From: Melitaea cinxia
Taxonomy: Eukaryota; Arthropoda; Insecta; Lepidoptera; Nymphalidae
Direction: 5' to 3'
Length of the DNA: 64,000 nt
NCBI RefSeq assembly: GCF_905220565.1
Contig: NC_059414.1
Location: forward strand, 11,902,001 to 11,966,000
Every line of letters begins with the position of its first letter. Position 1 is the stretch's first letter. This document shows positions 24,617-36,787 of the stretch, piece by piece. A program made the position numbers and the translations under genes. The notes beneath the pieces are model-generated. The model was not told where the DNA came from. It did not search any database and worked only from the letters and a program-made list of their open reading frames with translations.

Positions 24617-24846
24617 CGTTCTACCGACCGATGGCGGGATAACCATCTAACCGCTGACTTTGAAACACACAGGCCGAAGATGGGCAGCAGCGTCTTAGGT
24701 GCGACAAAGCCAGCCCTGCGGTCACCAACCTGCCTGCCCAGCGTGGTGACTATGAGCAACACACATGAGTTCACGCACGCATTTTTGGCGTGAACTTGTG
24801 GAGACCTATGCTGCCTGCTGCTATGTGCAAACTGCAATAGGGTGGA
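24617..24846 (-). repeat. Family B repeat, partial
   Basis: Reverse copy covering the left two-thirds of family B, from the end 'gcaaactgcaatag' to 'ccgaccgatggcgggataac'. Its right terminal third is missing. Both strands open frames here (24578-24793 and 24598-24837), which are by-products of the GC-rich repeat. Confidence 0.75.
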
Positions 24847-26052
24847 ATGATGATGATGATTCGTTCTACAAAAGCAAAATGGTTGGGTGACACGCTAGAC
24901 CTACCTGTAATGAAGTTCACATCCATGCACTTTAAGCAGGTCTTTAGTGATGCTATAAATTATATGTGTTTACTCTACAAGTTTATAAGTTCCTGGTACA
25001 TTGTTATTTATAAACACAAAACTCAGCACACGATTTAGAACCTCGAGAAAGTTTCTTCAGACCCTACCTCAGTGTCTCGCTCACATCTTAAACACGTGGT
25101 ACAAGAAAGAGAGAAAATATAAAACCCTTTAATTTATGCCACGATAGTACTTGTATCTCGAAAATAAAATATCATCTTATTCTTTTTTGGGTCACTGGCC
25201 CCGAGTGATGCGCGCTTGTGATACGTTGTCGATGTTTCGCTCTTTATCGACCTCGTTTTTTTGTTTGTACAAAAAGTTTTGACTCGTTAGTAGGTCTGGT
25301 GCATTTTGCAACTCCAATTAGAGAATTCAATGAAGTTGTTTATTTGGTTTTTTTCTTATTAAATACGGTACATGTTATGCAAACATTTACTGTAAAATTG
25401 TACTATATTGAGCTTCTTTTTGTCGATCATATAGTGTAATTAAATACACAGATGTCAAATTTGACAAAAAAGTTGATTTGACAAGTTCTGTCGCAGCTTA
25501 TCGCTGACCTTTTCCCAAGGACAGTAAAGACATATGTACGTTAACTATAAATGGTAAACTAAAGTTAGGAACAGTATTATTACTAGCAACTACACCGGTC
25601 TGTAAAACAAAAATGGTGGTGTTATAAAAGATATAAGATATTAGTATTTAAAAGGTTTACTATTTACTTCCATCGATGTCTATGCATTAGCATCCCTAGT
25701 CCACAGTAGCCGCTTCGCCCACAAGCTGACACACGTCACAAATCACAACATAGACTCTTGCTTTTGTATTTTATAACCGTCGTAAAACCGAACCGAACCG
25801 CAATAAGCGTAGATAACTATCGAAATTAATAATTCAACTGGTTTGGAAGAATATTACGGATTATAATAGATTCGAAATACTATCAGATGTGAACTATGAG
25901 GAAACAAACGATATTACCGTTGTTTTAGATGAGTATGAAAGACACTAAAGAAGATTAAGATTACATTGATGATAATATTATGGATTTAGTGGCGCTGATT
26001 TTATGCAAGGTGTGACTAAATTTAAATAAAATAGGTATTTTTTGAAAAGAGT
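24847..26052. other. No intact gene; one possible decayed ORF
   Basis: Mostly AT-rich. See 25850-25948 for a short coding-like remnant. The frame at 25218-25439 shows no motif. Confidence 0.45.
25850..25948 (+). pseudogene. Possible transposon ORF remnant, acidic
   Basis: A 32-codon frame reads NRFEILSDVNYEETND and then VVLDEYERH before a stop at 25946-25948. 'NRFxxL' followed by acidic residues is common at the start of retroelement or transposase proteins, but this is a weak resemblance and no domain can be named. Confidence 0.25.
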
Positions 26053-26178
26053 AACTTCGGAGTTTTTTGCCAATTCTTCTCTACAGTATATTTTAACTTC
26101 GGAGTTTTTTGCCAATTCTTCTCTACAGTATATTTTAACTTCGGAGTTTTTTGCCAATTCGTCTCTACAGTATATTTT
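26053..26178. repeat. Tandem repeat, 42 bp x 3
   Basis: Three consecutive 42-bp units begin 'aacttcggagttttttgcc' at 26053, 26095 and 26137. Units 1 and 2 are identical; unit 3 differs by one base (G at 26161). Because 42 is a multiple of three, the minus strand reads the 14-residue unit KYTVEKNWQKTPKL repeatedly, inside a 68-codon frame (26022-26228). Near-identity means recent expansion or homogenisation. I recall the 'cttcggagttttttgcc' word from lepidopteran elements but cannot name one. Confidence 0.9.
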
Positions 26179-27172
26179 ATATTCAAAATCGGTGGCATCT
26201 TAACTTTTAACAATAATAAATATCGCATTAAAAAAATATTATTTTAATTTTTGATATGACAATTCGAAATGCTTTTAAGCCTACTAAATTAAGTAACTTT
26301 TGATTTACGATATACCTACATCCATAGTGGTTGGAAATTTTATTGATCTTCCGATATAAAGATAAAGATACGCAAGTCGGTGGTCAGAAACCGCAGCTAC
26401 CGGAATTCACGTTCCGATACGGGCCGAAAATATTTAAGTGGCGATAAAATGGCAAATTTCGGTAATCGACGTCGCGGCAAACGCGGTTGTTATCAATAAA
26501 TTTACTTTAAAGATACGGGCTGAGAATTTTCGGAAACAAAAATAAACAAAATCTTACACGATTTTTTCATTAAATCTACTGTCAGCCTTAAATTAGAATA
26601 AAGAAATTTAAACCAAGATTCTACCATAGGAAGCATTACCTCACACCTGACTAAGTAACTCGTCGACAAAAAAAAATGATATGCAGAGAAACTTATAAAC
26701 ATGACTTTTTTATCAACTCTCTTCTTAATCCTAAATTTGGCCTTGCATTTTGAATAAGAGAAAATTTAAAACTAAAATAGCCTTCTGCCGTAAGAAATGT
26801 CCCCTTAGACACACCTGGCTTGGTAACTCGACAAAAAAATTGTACCTACATAAGGGTTTCCAAGTGCAGTTTTAAAAGTTGAAGTAAACTAACTTACAAA
26901 CACAATGAACGGAGTATCTCTGTCACGTGTCGAACGTAATGATCTTGAAGGCAATTATCATTTGAAAGAGGCGTAGTACGGTAGCCAGCCGTCTTTTGTT
27001 TTGTTATACCGTTACGGATAATCGTTCACTTACGTTATTTCTATCACTCGCAGTTTTTGTTTTGAATATTCAAAGCTATTCTTAGTTTACTAAAATATGG
27101 AACAGTTTAAAATGTAGGTAACAGCTGTCAATTTAATCGTAACGTTACCTTTATATAATATACTAGCTGTAT
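26179..27172. other. No recognisable gene
   Basis: A GC-richer patch at about 26370-26490 (aagtcggtggtcagaaaccgc; cgacgtcgcggcaaacgcgg) is not recognised. The rest is AT-rich. Confidence 0.45.
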
Positions 27173-27310
27173 CCTATTTTTAATTTTGGTCGTACCAACT
27201 CGGAAACCTTTGTGGGCTCATGCGCAACACTTTGCTGAAGATCATGACATGATCAAATGCATAGTTACGATTCTATAAAGGACATACAGACAAATGTTGA
27301 TTTATTTTGC
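27173..27310 (-). mobile_element. Helitron-like 3' region
   Basis: CTAG at 27173-27176 opens a reverse copy whose far part includes 'aaaggacatacagacaaatg', as in lepidopteran Helitrons. Its own TC end is not clear. Confidence 0.4.
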
Positions 27311-28597
27311 TGTTTTAGTTTGATATTTATCAACTAAAGCACTAATTTTTTCTTCATATTCTTTCTTTTCTTTCAAATTTATGAAGGTTGTAATCTCTAC
27401 CGGTCCGATTCATATGCTTCGTATATTCTTCATCTTTTAATTAACATTAGTAACATCATCTATTTCTGTACTATTGAAGGTGATTATACAAATTGAATGA
27501 ATGAGAATGACTTGAAAATAGCATTATAAATAACTTGTAAAAATACAATATTCTCATAAATGTGACTAAACCATTACAATTCAATATACATATGACTTTC
27601 AACACTTGCTTTGTCTGTCGATGGCGTCTAGAAAATCATTATTCGTTGTTGCATGCAACAACAATAATTAATAAGTTTGGGTCCATAGTATTTGCATACA
27701 ATGTGACAACAGAACGCGACCGAGTTTCAAAATGAAGTGAGAAATGAGAAATAATAATGACTTGGTACAGAACTTCTGAATGATTGCATTTTTATTTTTT
27801 CATTAATATTTACATTTGAACTATTACTAGTTTCCTCTTGTTTTTAACTAAGCATTCCTATATCTATCAACATGTTTTAGTTAAAAAATGGTTATATAGC
27901 ACATAATATCACTCATTGTGCATACAACGCTGTAATGATGTTTCAACTGTAAATTGTGATATATTTATAATATACAAAAAAATTATGAATATTTATTTCT
28001 TTAGCGTATTGAGTCATATTATATGATATTATGTTTGGATGAAGTTTTAGGTTTTGGTACAGTTTTTTATAGAACATTTTGTCAATTTTTAGTAACTATG
28101 ATCCATTGCAAACATGATTTTAAACAATAACATTTAACATCTCGAATAGTATAAAAATTATTGAGAGTCAAACTATTGACGTGGAAATAATCTCGGTAAA
28201 TCGTAACACATGTAAAGAAATTCTAATTGTATACATTTAACAAATCTTCAGATAAATGAACAAGTACTATAACAACCCTTATTTCTATAGCAGTAAAATG
28301 CATAAATTAATCCTGATGTGCTACTTGCACTTCTATTTATATGACCGATTTAGTCCAGTTGGCTCGTCATCTTAATTGTTGTTAAGTACATAATCTCATC
28401 TTGTCTGTCCGTGTAACTGTTAAAACTAGTTTTGACTGCACAATAATTATTATGATTTAAACCTACCCTTTGGTTTAACTTGAACGATGTTTTTCTTAAA
28501 TTAGTTATGTAAGTATAGGATTTATAATCTTTTAAAGGTTGTTTTATTTATTTTTTATTTTGCCAATCCATCTGTAGCAATAATATTATAGTTGTTG
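27311..28597. other. No feature seen
   Basis: AT-rich, nothing recognised. Confidence 0.5.
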
Positions 28598-28702
28598 CAT
28601 TCAGCCTGTGACATCCAGTGCTGGGCATAAGCCTCTTTCTCCGTGTAGGTGAAGAATTGGAGCTTAATCCACCACGCTGCTCCACTGCGGGTTGGCGGAT
28701 AA
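28598..28702 (-). repeat. Family A SINE, 3' end
   Basis: Reverse copy of the last 105 bases or so of the SINE: 'cagcctgtgacatccagtgc', 'aggtgaagaattggagctt', 'accacgctgctccactgcgg'. It is 5'-truncated. Confidence 0.8.
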
Positions 28703-28775
28703 TATGTTACTTGATCTAAATTGTTCAGTAATCAAACAGACAACTTCATTTAACTTTTGACAACAATACTGCACA

Positions 28776-28966
28776 AATGCTGGCTTTGAAATACGCAGTC
28801 CGAAGACGGGCAGCAGCGTCTTCGGTGTGACAAAGCCAGCCCTGCGGTCACCAACCCACCTGTCTAGCGTGGTGACTATGCGTGGAACACATGAGTTCAC
28901 GCCATTTTTGGCACGAGCTTGTGGAGGCGTATGTCCAGAAGTGGACTGTATCAGGCTGACGTGATG
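28776..28966 (-). repeat. Family B repeat, partial
   Basis: Reverse copy from 'tgctggctttgaaatacgc' through 'gggcagcagcgtcttcgg' to 'gtggactgtatcaggctgac'. It sits 73 bp from the SINE tail at 28598-28702 in the same orientation. Confidence 0.8.
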
Positions 28967-30482
28967 ACTGCAAAAATCACTAACAGACCTTTTACTATAT
29001 ACGATATATTGTTGTTTTTATTTACTGAAAATTCACACATTCACTTGACATGGTAACACTTATAAATATATTTTCTTTCTGTATACAAAAACGGGCCGTA
29101 TGTATAGATACTTGAAACTTAATAACGAGAGGTACATCATAACTATGTTCATTATAGTAGCATACGTGAACTGAGATGTTCACTATCAGTTCATCAGTTA
29201 ACTTACCATCTCGTTATAATAATAAAAGATCCAATATCGTTTTATTACCACTCATTCGACATCTACCGTCCGTCCTAATCTTACCTTTGTTGATACAGGT
29301 ATCATTTATTTAATTAACCGGTTGATGTAATTCCTATTTTTATGTTTAGTCATTGATTGGAAAGGGTTGAAAGGATTGGACGAATGGTATGACAAATTAT
29401 TTTGTGATTAATTCCATTGAGACGCATTCAACGAAGTGTGTGTCAAACTTGATCTGTGGGAATCATTGTTAACTGATTTTTTGATGACATATTTAAATTT
29501 AGAAAAGATGATATCCATTTGAGTCTTGATAAACCTACCAGTTATATATATAGTATTAACCTACCAGCCATTACAGCTGACTCTCATCAATTGTGTATAA
29601 AAATTCCAATTTCCAAATTTTTATGTGTTATGCCAATATTTAGTTTTATCTGTTTAAACATTTTTTTTTCTCCACGTAAAATCCCATTTATTCTCTTTTT
29701 TAAATTAATTTAAAAAATTCGACTAAAACTTTATTCCACTTTTAAAAGTATAATAATGTTTATTTGTTAATCCCTCCTTAATTGTACATCTCCTCATAAA
29801 TAAAAAAATAGTATTAGACCTTAAACAGTTGGTATATTTCTTATAAGGACAGTAGTAATGAAGATCATTCTTTTAAAACACTATCCAATATATTTTGTTA
29901 CATATGTAATAAATTACAAGTTGCGTTGATAGTAATCTCAAAGTAATACAAATGATATGAAATTATCGTACAATCGTTAAAATTGTTTTAAATTCTCGAA
30001 TGTTATCTTCAAATGGACGTCGCATTTGACTGGTACTATCTCCCATCTGTGCTTGATTTATGGGGTCATAAACTGACCGTTCTTAGATAAAATTCAGACC
30101 GAACGCGATGCGGTTACAAAACCGCATAGCAATCCTACTTGCGACTGCGTTCTATACTCAAGACAATCTATACCAATACGAATAATAATATAATAGCGAA
30201 AAGATTCCTATTTTTGTATTTCTGAATTTTGTAATGGAAAAACTCAAAAAGTTCTTGACTACAATTCTTTTACCAGGATAAAGACACAATGTGGGAGATA
30301 GGCTACTGGAGATAGGGACTGGCTACATGGTGAGAGAAATGGAAGATCTCAATTCGTATAATCCAAGCAAATGAGGCTGGCAACGGAACAAAAACGAAAG
30401 CAAGAAACAGTAATTAAAAATTAAAATAAGTTTTTATAACTATGTTGACGAAAGGTTTGCGAAACAATAGCTGTCATTGATT
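28967..30482. other. No recognisable gene
   Basis: AT-rich. The frame at 29519-29713 has no motif. A small palindromic word 'gcgatgcggttacaaaaccgc' sits near 30108. Confidence 0.5.
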
Positions 30483-30525
30483 GATGACAAATATTTGTAT
30501 AGACCATGCAGATGTTTGCCATGGA
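30483..30525 (+). repeat. Family A SINE fragment
   Basis: 'gacaaatatttgtatagacc' plus 'gcagatgtttgccatgg' match the SINE section after the B-box. About 43 bases only. Confidence 0.5.
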
Positions 30526-31149
30526 AGATAGTTGTGATTTTTTTTTGTATGTTTCTTAACTACACAACAAAACACGATTTTATCCTACTTATAGACTAAG
30601 GAGTGTGATTGTTTAATGTGTTCTTTACAAGACCTACTTGTTAACTTTAATGTTCTTTAATGCACGTTGGTGTTTAATACCCACGCGTTCCCGCGTCGTA
30701 TTCAGTGTGAAACTCCGCAAGACGGAGTGCTTAATTCCACCTTCACGTTTTAACTAAGTATTGGTAATTTTGTTTTGCGTTTGGTTTTATTTTACTACCT
30801 CGCAGTGCGTATCTGTGATTTATGTTAAATAAATATTTAAAGTGAATTCATTTGATCTCCTTTACGTTTTAAATAGGTTACAGTGTTTATTGGTTTTGTC
30901 TTTTTATACTGTTTTATTACGATTATTGATTATAGGTTTAGTAGAAATTTTTTCTTTAATTTCGAATGATATATGGACGCAATAAAATAGTTTTTTTCCA
31001 CACAACTCTGTTGACTTTTTATTGATATTGTTGGTTGCATTTTGATACACTTATTTTTGAATATTTGTTGATCGTTCTTCTCTTTGCCGTTCTGGTGTTC
31101 TGGTGGTGCGGGAGTGGATATTTGTGTTTATACAAATGCGTAATTCCAG
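30526..31149. other. No gene; small GC-richer patch
   Basis: The patch at about 30665-30740 (acgcgttcccgcgtcgtatt) is unassigned. The rest is AT-rich. Confidence 0.45.
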
Positions 31150-31376
31150 TCTGGCTGTCGGTGCCTCGGAGAGCACATGAAGCTGTCGGTCCCGGTTGTT
31201 ATCATGTACACCTGATAGCGGTCGTTACTCATGGTAGGGAATATATCAACCCACAGCGTGGTGGATTGAGCTCTGATTCTTCTCCTACATGGGGAACCTC
31301 TTTCCCACAGCGTAGTGGAGCAGCATGGTAGATTGAGCTCTGATCCTTCTCCTACATGGGGAACCTCTTTCCCCAC
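31150..31376 (+). mobile_element. Family A SINE with internal tandem duplication
   Basis: The 5' tRNA-like head is missing. The body 'gtgcctcggagagcacatga' to 'gttactcatggtagggaa' is followed by the 3' section twice: 31250-31303 and 31304-31373. Each ends 'tacatggggaacctctttcc'. The second unit keeps 'gtagtggagcagcat' while the first has lost it. It lacks the usual final 'ggcctatgcccagcagtggg'. Open frames on both strands here are by-products. Confidence 0.8.
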
Positions 31377-32360
31377 TGCGCACGATAGCATTCGTTTAAA
31401 GAACATTCAGCTGATAGTTAAACATTATCGTAGGTTGGTCGTGTTTTCCTAAGGACCTGATTATTACGACGATATTTCAAAATCTTAAGGGACTTTTTTA
31501 GTGTTTCTTACGTACAACAAATATTTTTTTCGAATGTATTCCGTTCACAAAACACACACTAAAAGTGTTCTAATTGTTTGTAATTTTTAAGTCATAGACT
31601 AAAAATCACAAAAAAATATATTAAAACATATGTTAATAACCTACAACGTTGTACATATGACCAACAATGCTACAAACACGTCCTCAACAGAGTGCAATAC
31701 CTTGCTCCTCCTCCTTATATTAACCTGACGCGTTCGAGTAAATTCCAAAATCCCCTATTGGGCTCCCTTACTATATTGACTACGGATATGTACCTAATTT
31801 ATCCATTACACCTACACTAGAGAATTTTTATCATAAAATAAATTAGTAATTGTGTCAGAAACGTATCCTTAATCAAGAAATAAATTATAGAAACCGTTCA
31901 TCAATTACAATAACGATGCTCAATATACGTAATAAGTATTCTTAACATTCATACCAAACTAACGAATCATCCCACAAAACGCTATATCATTCATTATACC
32001 CGTATCTCCGCAGTGAAATGCTGATAAATTACACCCTAGACTCAAACCTAGGAAATCCTAGGTCATTCATTAGTACTAGGATTACATAGGTTATTAGCAA
32101 GTCAAAGTACCGCAAGTCAGGTGATGAAATAGGGCTGGTTGGTCTACGTTTTTATTAGATGTATGGATTATTGCAATTTATGTGATATCGATGTCATGTC
32201 GGGGTAATGAGAAGTATTAATATGAGATTGCATTTATTAGGTAGGTAGCGTTTCGACTCTGCTTTGTATTATGTAGGTAGTAAAGAATAAAATGGGAAGT
32301 GCGCTTACCAATGAAAAGAGTTTAAATATTTAGATTTATTTGCATAGTAATATCTGAGAC
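31377..32360. other. No feature seen
   Basis: AT-rich. Nothing recognised apart from scattered short words such as 'ccctagactcaaacctagg'. Confidence 0.45.
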
Positions 32361-32692
32361 GCCGCGTTAGCGCAGCGGTTACAGCCATGGATTGTACCTG
32401 TTGCGCTGGCGGTTAAGGGTTCGATTCCCGCACATGACAAACATTTGTATTGACCATACAGGTGCTTGCCGTGGTCTGGGTGTTTGTGCAGTCCTAGTGG
32501 GTCTCCCCACCGTGCCTCGGAGAGCACGTTAAGCCGTCGGTCCCGGTTGTTAGCATGTACACCTGATAGCGATCGTTACTCATAGTAGGGAATTTATCCG
32601 CCAACCCGCTTTGGAGCAGCGTGGTGGATTAAGCTCTGATCCTTCTCCTACATGAGGAAAGAGGCCTATGCCCAATAGTGGGATATTACAGG
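32361..32692 (+). mobile_element. Family A SINE, full length (Metulj-like)
   Basis: The reference copy in this window. The tRNA-derived head begins 'gccgcgttagcgcagcggtt' (A-box) with a perfect B-box GGTTCGATTCC at 32418-32428. The body runs 'gtgggtctccccaccgtgcc', 'cgttaagccgtcggtcccgg', 'gtacacctgatagcgatcg', then 'aacccgctttggagcagcg', and ends 'gggatattacaggctgaa'. RNA polymerase III would transcribe it from the internal boxes, and mobilisation needs a partner LINE. The name Metulj is from memory of Heliconius repeats. Confidence 0.85.
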
Positions 32693-35074
32693 CTGAAGTA
32701 AATCTGAATCATCTAGGAATTTTTTAAGCATATTTTGGTCAAAATTAATTAATACTTAAATAAAATAAAAAACAACACTGTTAGTAAAAAAATGTAAATT
32801 AAAATGACGTGAAGACTAAAATCAAATATAGTATTATACAAAGACAAATACTTACTTACTTATACCAACTTAAGTAAAACCCTAACATAAAAATTACAAT
32901 GCTTTGAACTTAAAAAAAAAAAAAAACAATATAAAAATATAATTCTATATAAAATATACTAATATAATTCTTTATACACTGTCAACACTCAAGATGCAAT
33001 TACGGTAAGAAAAATCAATGCGACAGCAAAAACTATAATTTATTGTAGTTGAACATAATATACATATAATAAATATTACTATAGGCTAGGACACCTGTGC
33101 TACGCATCCAGCAAGGATAAAAAAGCCTAGCATTGAGACAGAATAGAATGGACCTACCTGTCCAATCAAATGTATAATATTATTTATTTATGTGTATTAA
33201 AATGTATAATAATTTAATTTTAATGACTATTAATGTATACTTTAAAATTATGGACCATGTACCTTAATAAGTAATACATTTAGTTTTGCTATTTTTTTTT
33301 TGTATGTACATCAAATGTATCGATGTTTTTGCTGCTGGTAGAATGGAATAATATAAATAAAAGTAAAGTAATGCCTGTTGTAACTTGATTGGCTGCTTGA
33401 TGTAATAGTATGTAGTGTGTGATGAAAATTAACTATAGACGTATGACAATCAGATGGCTATCGAAGTTTTACACAGACGAAAAAGCAAAGCACCACTTGT
33501 TAGAGATAGTCGGATAGACCCCCACTATTTAGTAAGCAGTAAAATCTATATACGCTATTTCAATTAAATTCAGAAGAATCTATAACGATATCAAGAGTAA
33601 TGAAATTATTGCACCCACAAATGCTTATCTATTATTATTACTATATTTACTACTACGTACTATTTATTTACTACGTCTGACTGTTTGTTATTATGTAAAA
33701 CATCATTGAAACAAAACACTGCGTCACTAGTACATATTAACAAATAACAGTACAGTTACACGAGATGTTCTAATAATAATAGTAATATCACGCGTGACAC
33801 ATGAAACAATAGATCGCGAACTGACACTTACGTAATATAAAACTTATGTGTGCGGTTACTGATGAACCGCATCCACAATATATGAACGTTGCACTTCAAA
33901 AAGAGACGACATGTCTTTTATCCCTCTCGCATAAAGGCCGGTCGCTGCACGTGTGTCGTGAGACTCATGACAAAACGGGTTTGCGGACGGCACAAGATTT
34001 TATTAATTTGTGTTTCTTTCTGTTCACCTCCTCGACAGTCCTGGTACCCTGGTACTGGTATCATCGATCTCATTGATAACAAATTGCTCCCTTTGTTCTG
34101 TCTGGGGTTTATATTTCGATTTTTATTTACGCGCATTTGTCATAACGATACGTCCTTGTAATTTCTAAAGCCCTGGTGGTTCTTGGGTTATTATGTAAAT
34201 TTATTTGTGCTTAAATAAATTCAAATTATTTTGGATTAAGGAAGAATTGAAAGTAAAATTGGAAGATATTTCTAAAGACTTGTAAGTTTTGATAGTCCGT
34301 TATTTCAAATATTGGTACATAACAGAAAAAAAAAATTAAGTAAGGAGGGGTAAGATGAAGATCTGGTTCCAATTAAGCCGAATTCCGAATAGTCACCTAC
34401 CTATACAATATATTATATCTAAAATTATATAAGAAAAAATAAACATAATTAATAGGTAACCAATTTATTATTTTTTATTCAAAATTTATAATTGAAAACT
34501 TAATATATCTTTTTAAATTATTACAAATTATCGTCTTTGTATGTGTGATTTAAGATATTTTAGTAATAAATCTTTCAGATACCGTTCAAAACACCACACA
34601 AACCATATTATTTTCAAGCTATCATATTATTTATTGCTTAAATATAAGGCCTATATTTCATCAAATTGAAAAGAACGTTGCTCGCTGTACAGCCAGAAGC
34701 AAACCGCTACTGTAGACATTTTCCAATCAAGTTAATCGATTCTAAGCTATTAAATGTTTTGCTCCTGTTTTCAAATTTAAATCTTTGCCTGTTTTATAAC
34801 TTTTTTTTTTTAGTTTCGAACCAGGCGCTAGAGCTGCATCGGTTAGAAATAATTAATGTGTATAAAATATTTAATATTATTACTTTTTATTAGGCGAGGA
34901 TTTATAAGCTTGTTTTTGTTTTGTCTCTTACACTACTGAACATCTATGTATATGTAAATTATAAGTTCTGGGATCGATTCTGGTATTATAATGGTGTCGA
35001 AATGGCACATTCCAATGATAAATAAATGACTACTTCTTGACGGTACATACTTTCTGGCCATTTGCACATTTTTT
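32693..35074. other. 2.4 kb without a recognisable gene
   Basis: AT-rich with one less AT-rich island at about 33845-34080. There, frames in both directions are open (33846-34076, 33889-34161 and 33918-34136) but none shows a domain or flanking splice signals convincing enough to call. Confidence 0.5.
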
Positions 35075-35156
35075 TGGTGGTGCCGATGTCTATAATCTAC
35101 GGTAGTCGCTTACCATCAGGTGAATCGTACACTTGTTTGCCGGCCAAGTTGTATAA
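35075..35156 (+). repeat. Family C repeat, 3' end
   Basis: 'gtctataatctacggtagtc', 'gcttaccatcaggtgaatcg' and 'cttgtttgccggccaag' match the 3' third of family C. A poly-A run follows at about 35168. Confidence 0.7.
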
Positions 35157-36002
35157 TAATGAATATTAAAAAAAAAAAAAACGTCATAGTGTTATTATAA
35201 TTTTCTAATGGCTAGTTAAGCTAAAAAAGTATAAAAACCCATAATAAATATCATCGTCACTTGGAATTCGTTCCGTTGAGCAAAATCGCCTAGCTGTTAT
35301 AGATTCGTGTCAGCTTAATTTTGTACTGCCTTTGTTGACATCCTAAGGTGTTTATTTCAATATGCTTAACAGTAATACAATATTAAATAGGCGGTTATTG
35401 TTAGCGGAATTATAGTATAAGTGAGAATATCATACAATAACATCTAAAAAGTTCGTTTGAAAGATACAATTTTCTTTTTTTGATATTTCTACATTACGCA
35501 CTATTATTAAGATTTAGGACTAGGACTTATAGTATTCTTTATACCTATGTTTATAGGATTTAAGTTTTTATCAAACACATAATAATAAACTAAAATCATG
35601 TAATAAAAGCTCGAATATCTCGATAACAATAAAGTTATTGCATCAATAATTCGTAATTGTAAATTAATCTTATTTTATCCTTTTAATTAACGAAATATAA
35701 ATAATTCGGTTTATTGTTTTTTTTTTTTTTTAATTAAAGTTAGTGTCATCAGGAAAGAATTAAAACTTTTGTACGAGTAAGAATTTATTAGAGATTAAAT
35801 CGAAATTATTAAGTGTATTAATAACGTGTTAAAATGTGCTTATAACAAACACAGTCTGCGTAACTCGTATAATCATCAATGTCTCATAGGTCTCCTACAA
35901 TACGTCATTTTAACTCGTACAATACGCCAATTAAATCATAAAATTTATGTAACATGTTCAGTATAATAAATATTAAATATCTAATTTATTTTATTGTTGC
36001 AG
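35157..36002. other. AT-rich, probable intron leading to exon
   Basis: Nothing coding recognised. It ends with the pyrimidine-rich 'ttattttattgttgcAG' acceptor used by the exon at 36003. Confidence 0.5.
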
Positions 36003-36322
36003 ATCGTCCCTACTCAGAATCGGATGTCGATAGACAACAAAGGACACCACAGCAACAGTGCCGCCTATCAGCTTCATCGCCACCACTCACCCTGAACTTC
36101 GATACCGAACTCGAAGACGACGTCTTTGCACCAAGATCGGACAACGGAAACGATAGATTCTCCACAACAAATCTCGAGATATTCAGATACGGTCGTACTC
36201 CCGCTGGAGTGCTCTTAAGTCCGAGGCGAGAGAGATCTTTCAATTTTTCGGTGACAAGTGAGAAACATTGGCGGGATAAGGGCGGGACGGATGTGGCTGA
36301 CGGCGTTATTGATGCTGATGTG
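36003..36322 (+). CDS. Internal coding exon of an unrecognised host gene
   Basis: Best host coding evidence in the window. The acceptor TTATTGTTGCAG ends at 36002 and the donor GTAAGA starts at 36323. The exon is 320 bases: it opens with the last two bases of a codon (phase 1 intron) and closes on a whole codon (phase 0). The frame encodes about 107 residues, markedly less AT-rich than its surroundings. The product is polar and probably disordered: an N-terminal stretch with RQQRTPQQQ and SASSPP, an acidic part (DTELEDDVFAPRSD), then FRYGRTPAGVLLSPRRERS and FNFSVTSEKHWRDKGG. The Arg-rich RRERS could be a basophilic kinase site (inference). I do not recognise the family; such sequence suits a regulatory linker of a signalling or cytoskeletal protein. 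The translation stays open past the donor to 36448, but the residues change character there. The minus strand is also open (36010-36384), which I take to be a shadow. No other exon of this gene was found. Confidence 0.65.
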
Positions 36323-36485
36323 GTAAGAGATTTAATTTCTATTAAAGAATCAGAAAATGACCTAAATATAAATTTCAGATTCATTCATTTAAGAGGGGTT
36401 GACTATATCGATAGCTATCGACTTGATTACGAACAACTCAACTTTTAGGGAAATTCGACGTATAATTTATCTACTTTAATAGGGC
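36323..36485 (+). other. Start of intron after the exon
   Basis: GTAAGAG at 36323 is a good donor. Sequence turns AT-rich at once, and the next 1.6 kb is repeat and transposon, so the next exon must lie farther on or outside the window. Confidence 0.5.
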
Positions 36486-36543
36486 ACAGTAAGAAATTTC
36501 CTGCTCAAAATATGGAGCAGCCCGACTGGGGTAGTACGGAGTA

Positions 36544-36567
36544 GGGGAGCGAGGGGCTTGTTGTAAC
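36544..36567 (+). repeat. Left terminal inverted repeat of the pogo-like element
   Basis: Pairs with 37856-37879 at 23 of 24 positions; the one mismatch is C at 36550. Its inner 15 bases (36553-36567) are also a copy of the recurring GTTGTAAC-ended motif, a likely transposase binding site. Confidence 0.9.
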
Positions 36568-36729
36568 ATTTTTCATGAAAACTAATATATCTTGAAATTT
36601 ATTGATTATATTGCTACTAAATAAAGACGAGTAGATGCTGTAACTCTTCCTCTACCCAATAAAGTAAAAATAATACCATAACTATTAGTCATTATTTTAC
36701 AATCAATTATTTTCTAGAAGAAGTGCGGT

Positions 36730-36787
36730 GTTACAACTTACCTCGTGCTTGGGGCAAGTTGTAACATCTACCGGGGCAAGTAGTAAC
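36730..36787. repeat. Subterminal motif cluster, left side
   Basis: Three copies of the 15-bp motif: 36730-36744 (inverted), 36751-36765 (GGGGCAAGTTGTAAC) and 36773-36787 (GGGGCAAGTAGTAAC). Subterminal copies of the terminal motif are typical binding sites for transposases of cut-and-paste elements. Confidence 0.8.

Noticed and set aside
32336..32527. 63-codon minus frame
   Set aside because: Antisense of the full-length SINE at 32361-32692.
33846..34161. GC-richer island with open frames on both strands
   Set aside because: No domain, the three frames conflict, and there are no convincing splice sites. It could be a regulatory patch but nothing supports a gene call.
36010..36384. 124-codon minus frame over the called exon
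   Set aside because: No splice signals on the minus strand in phase, while the plus strand has both an acceptor and a donor. Treated as a shadow.
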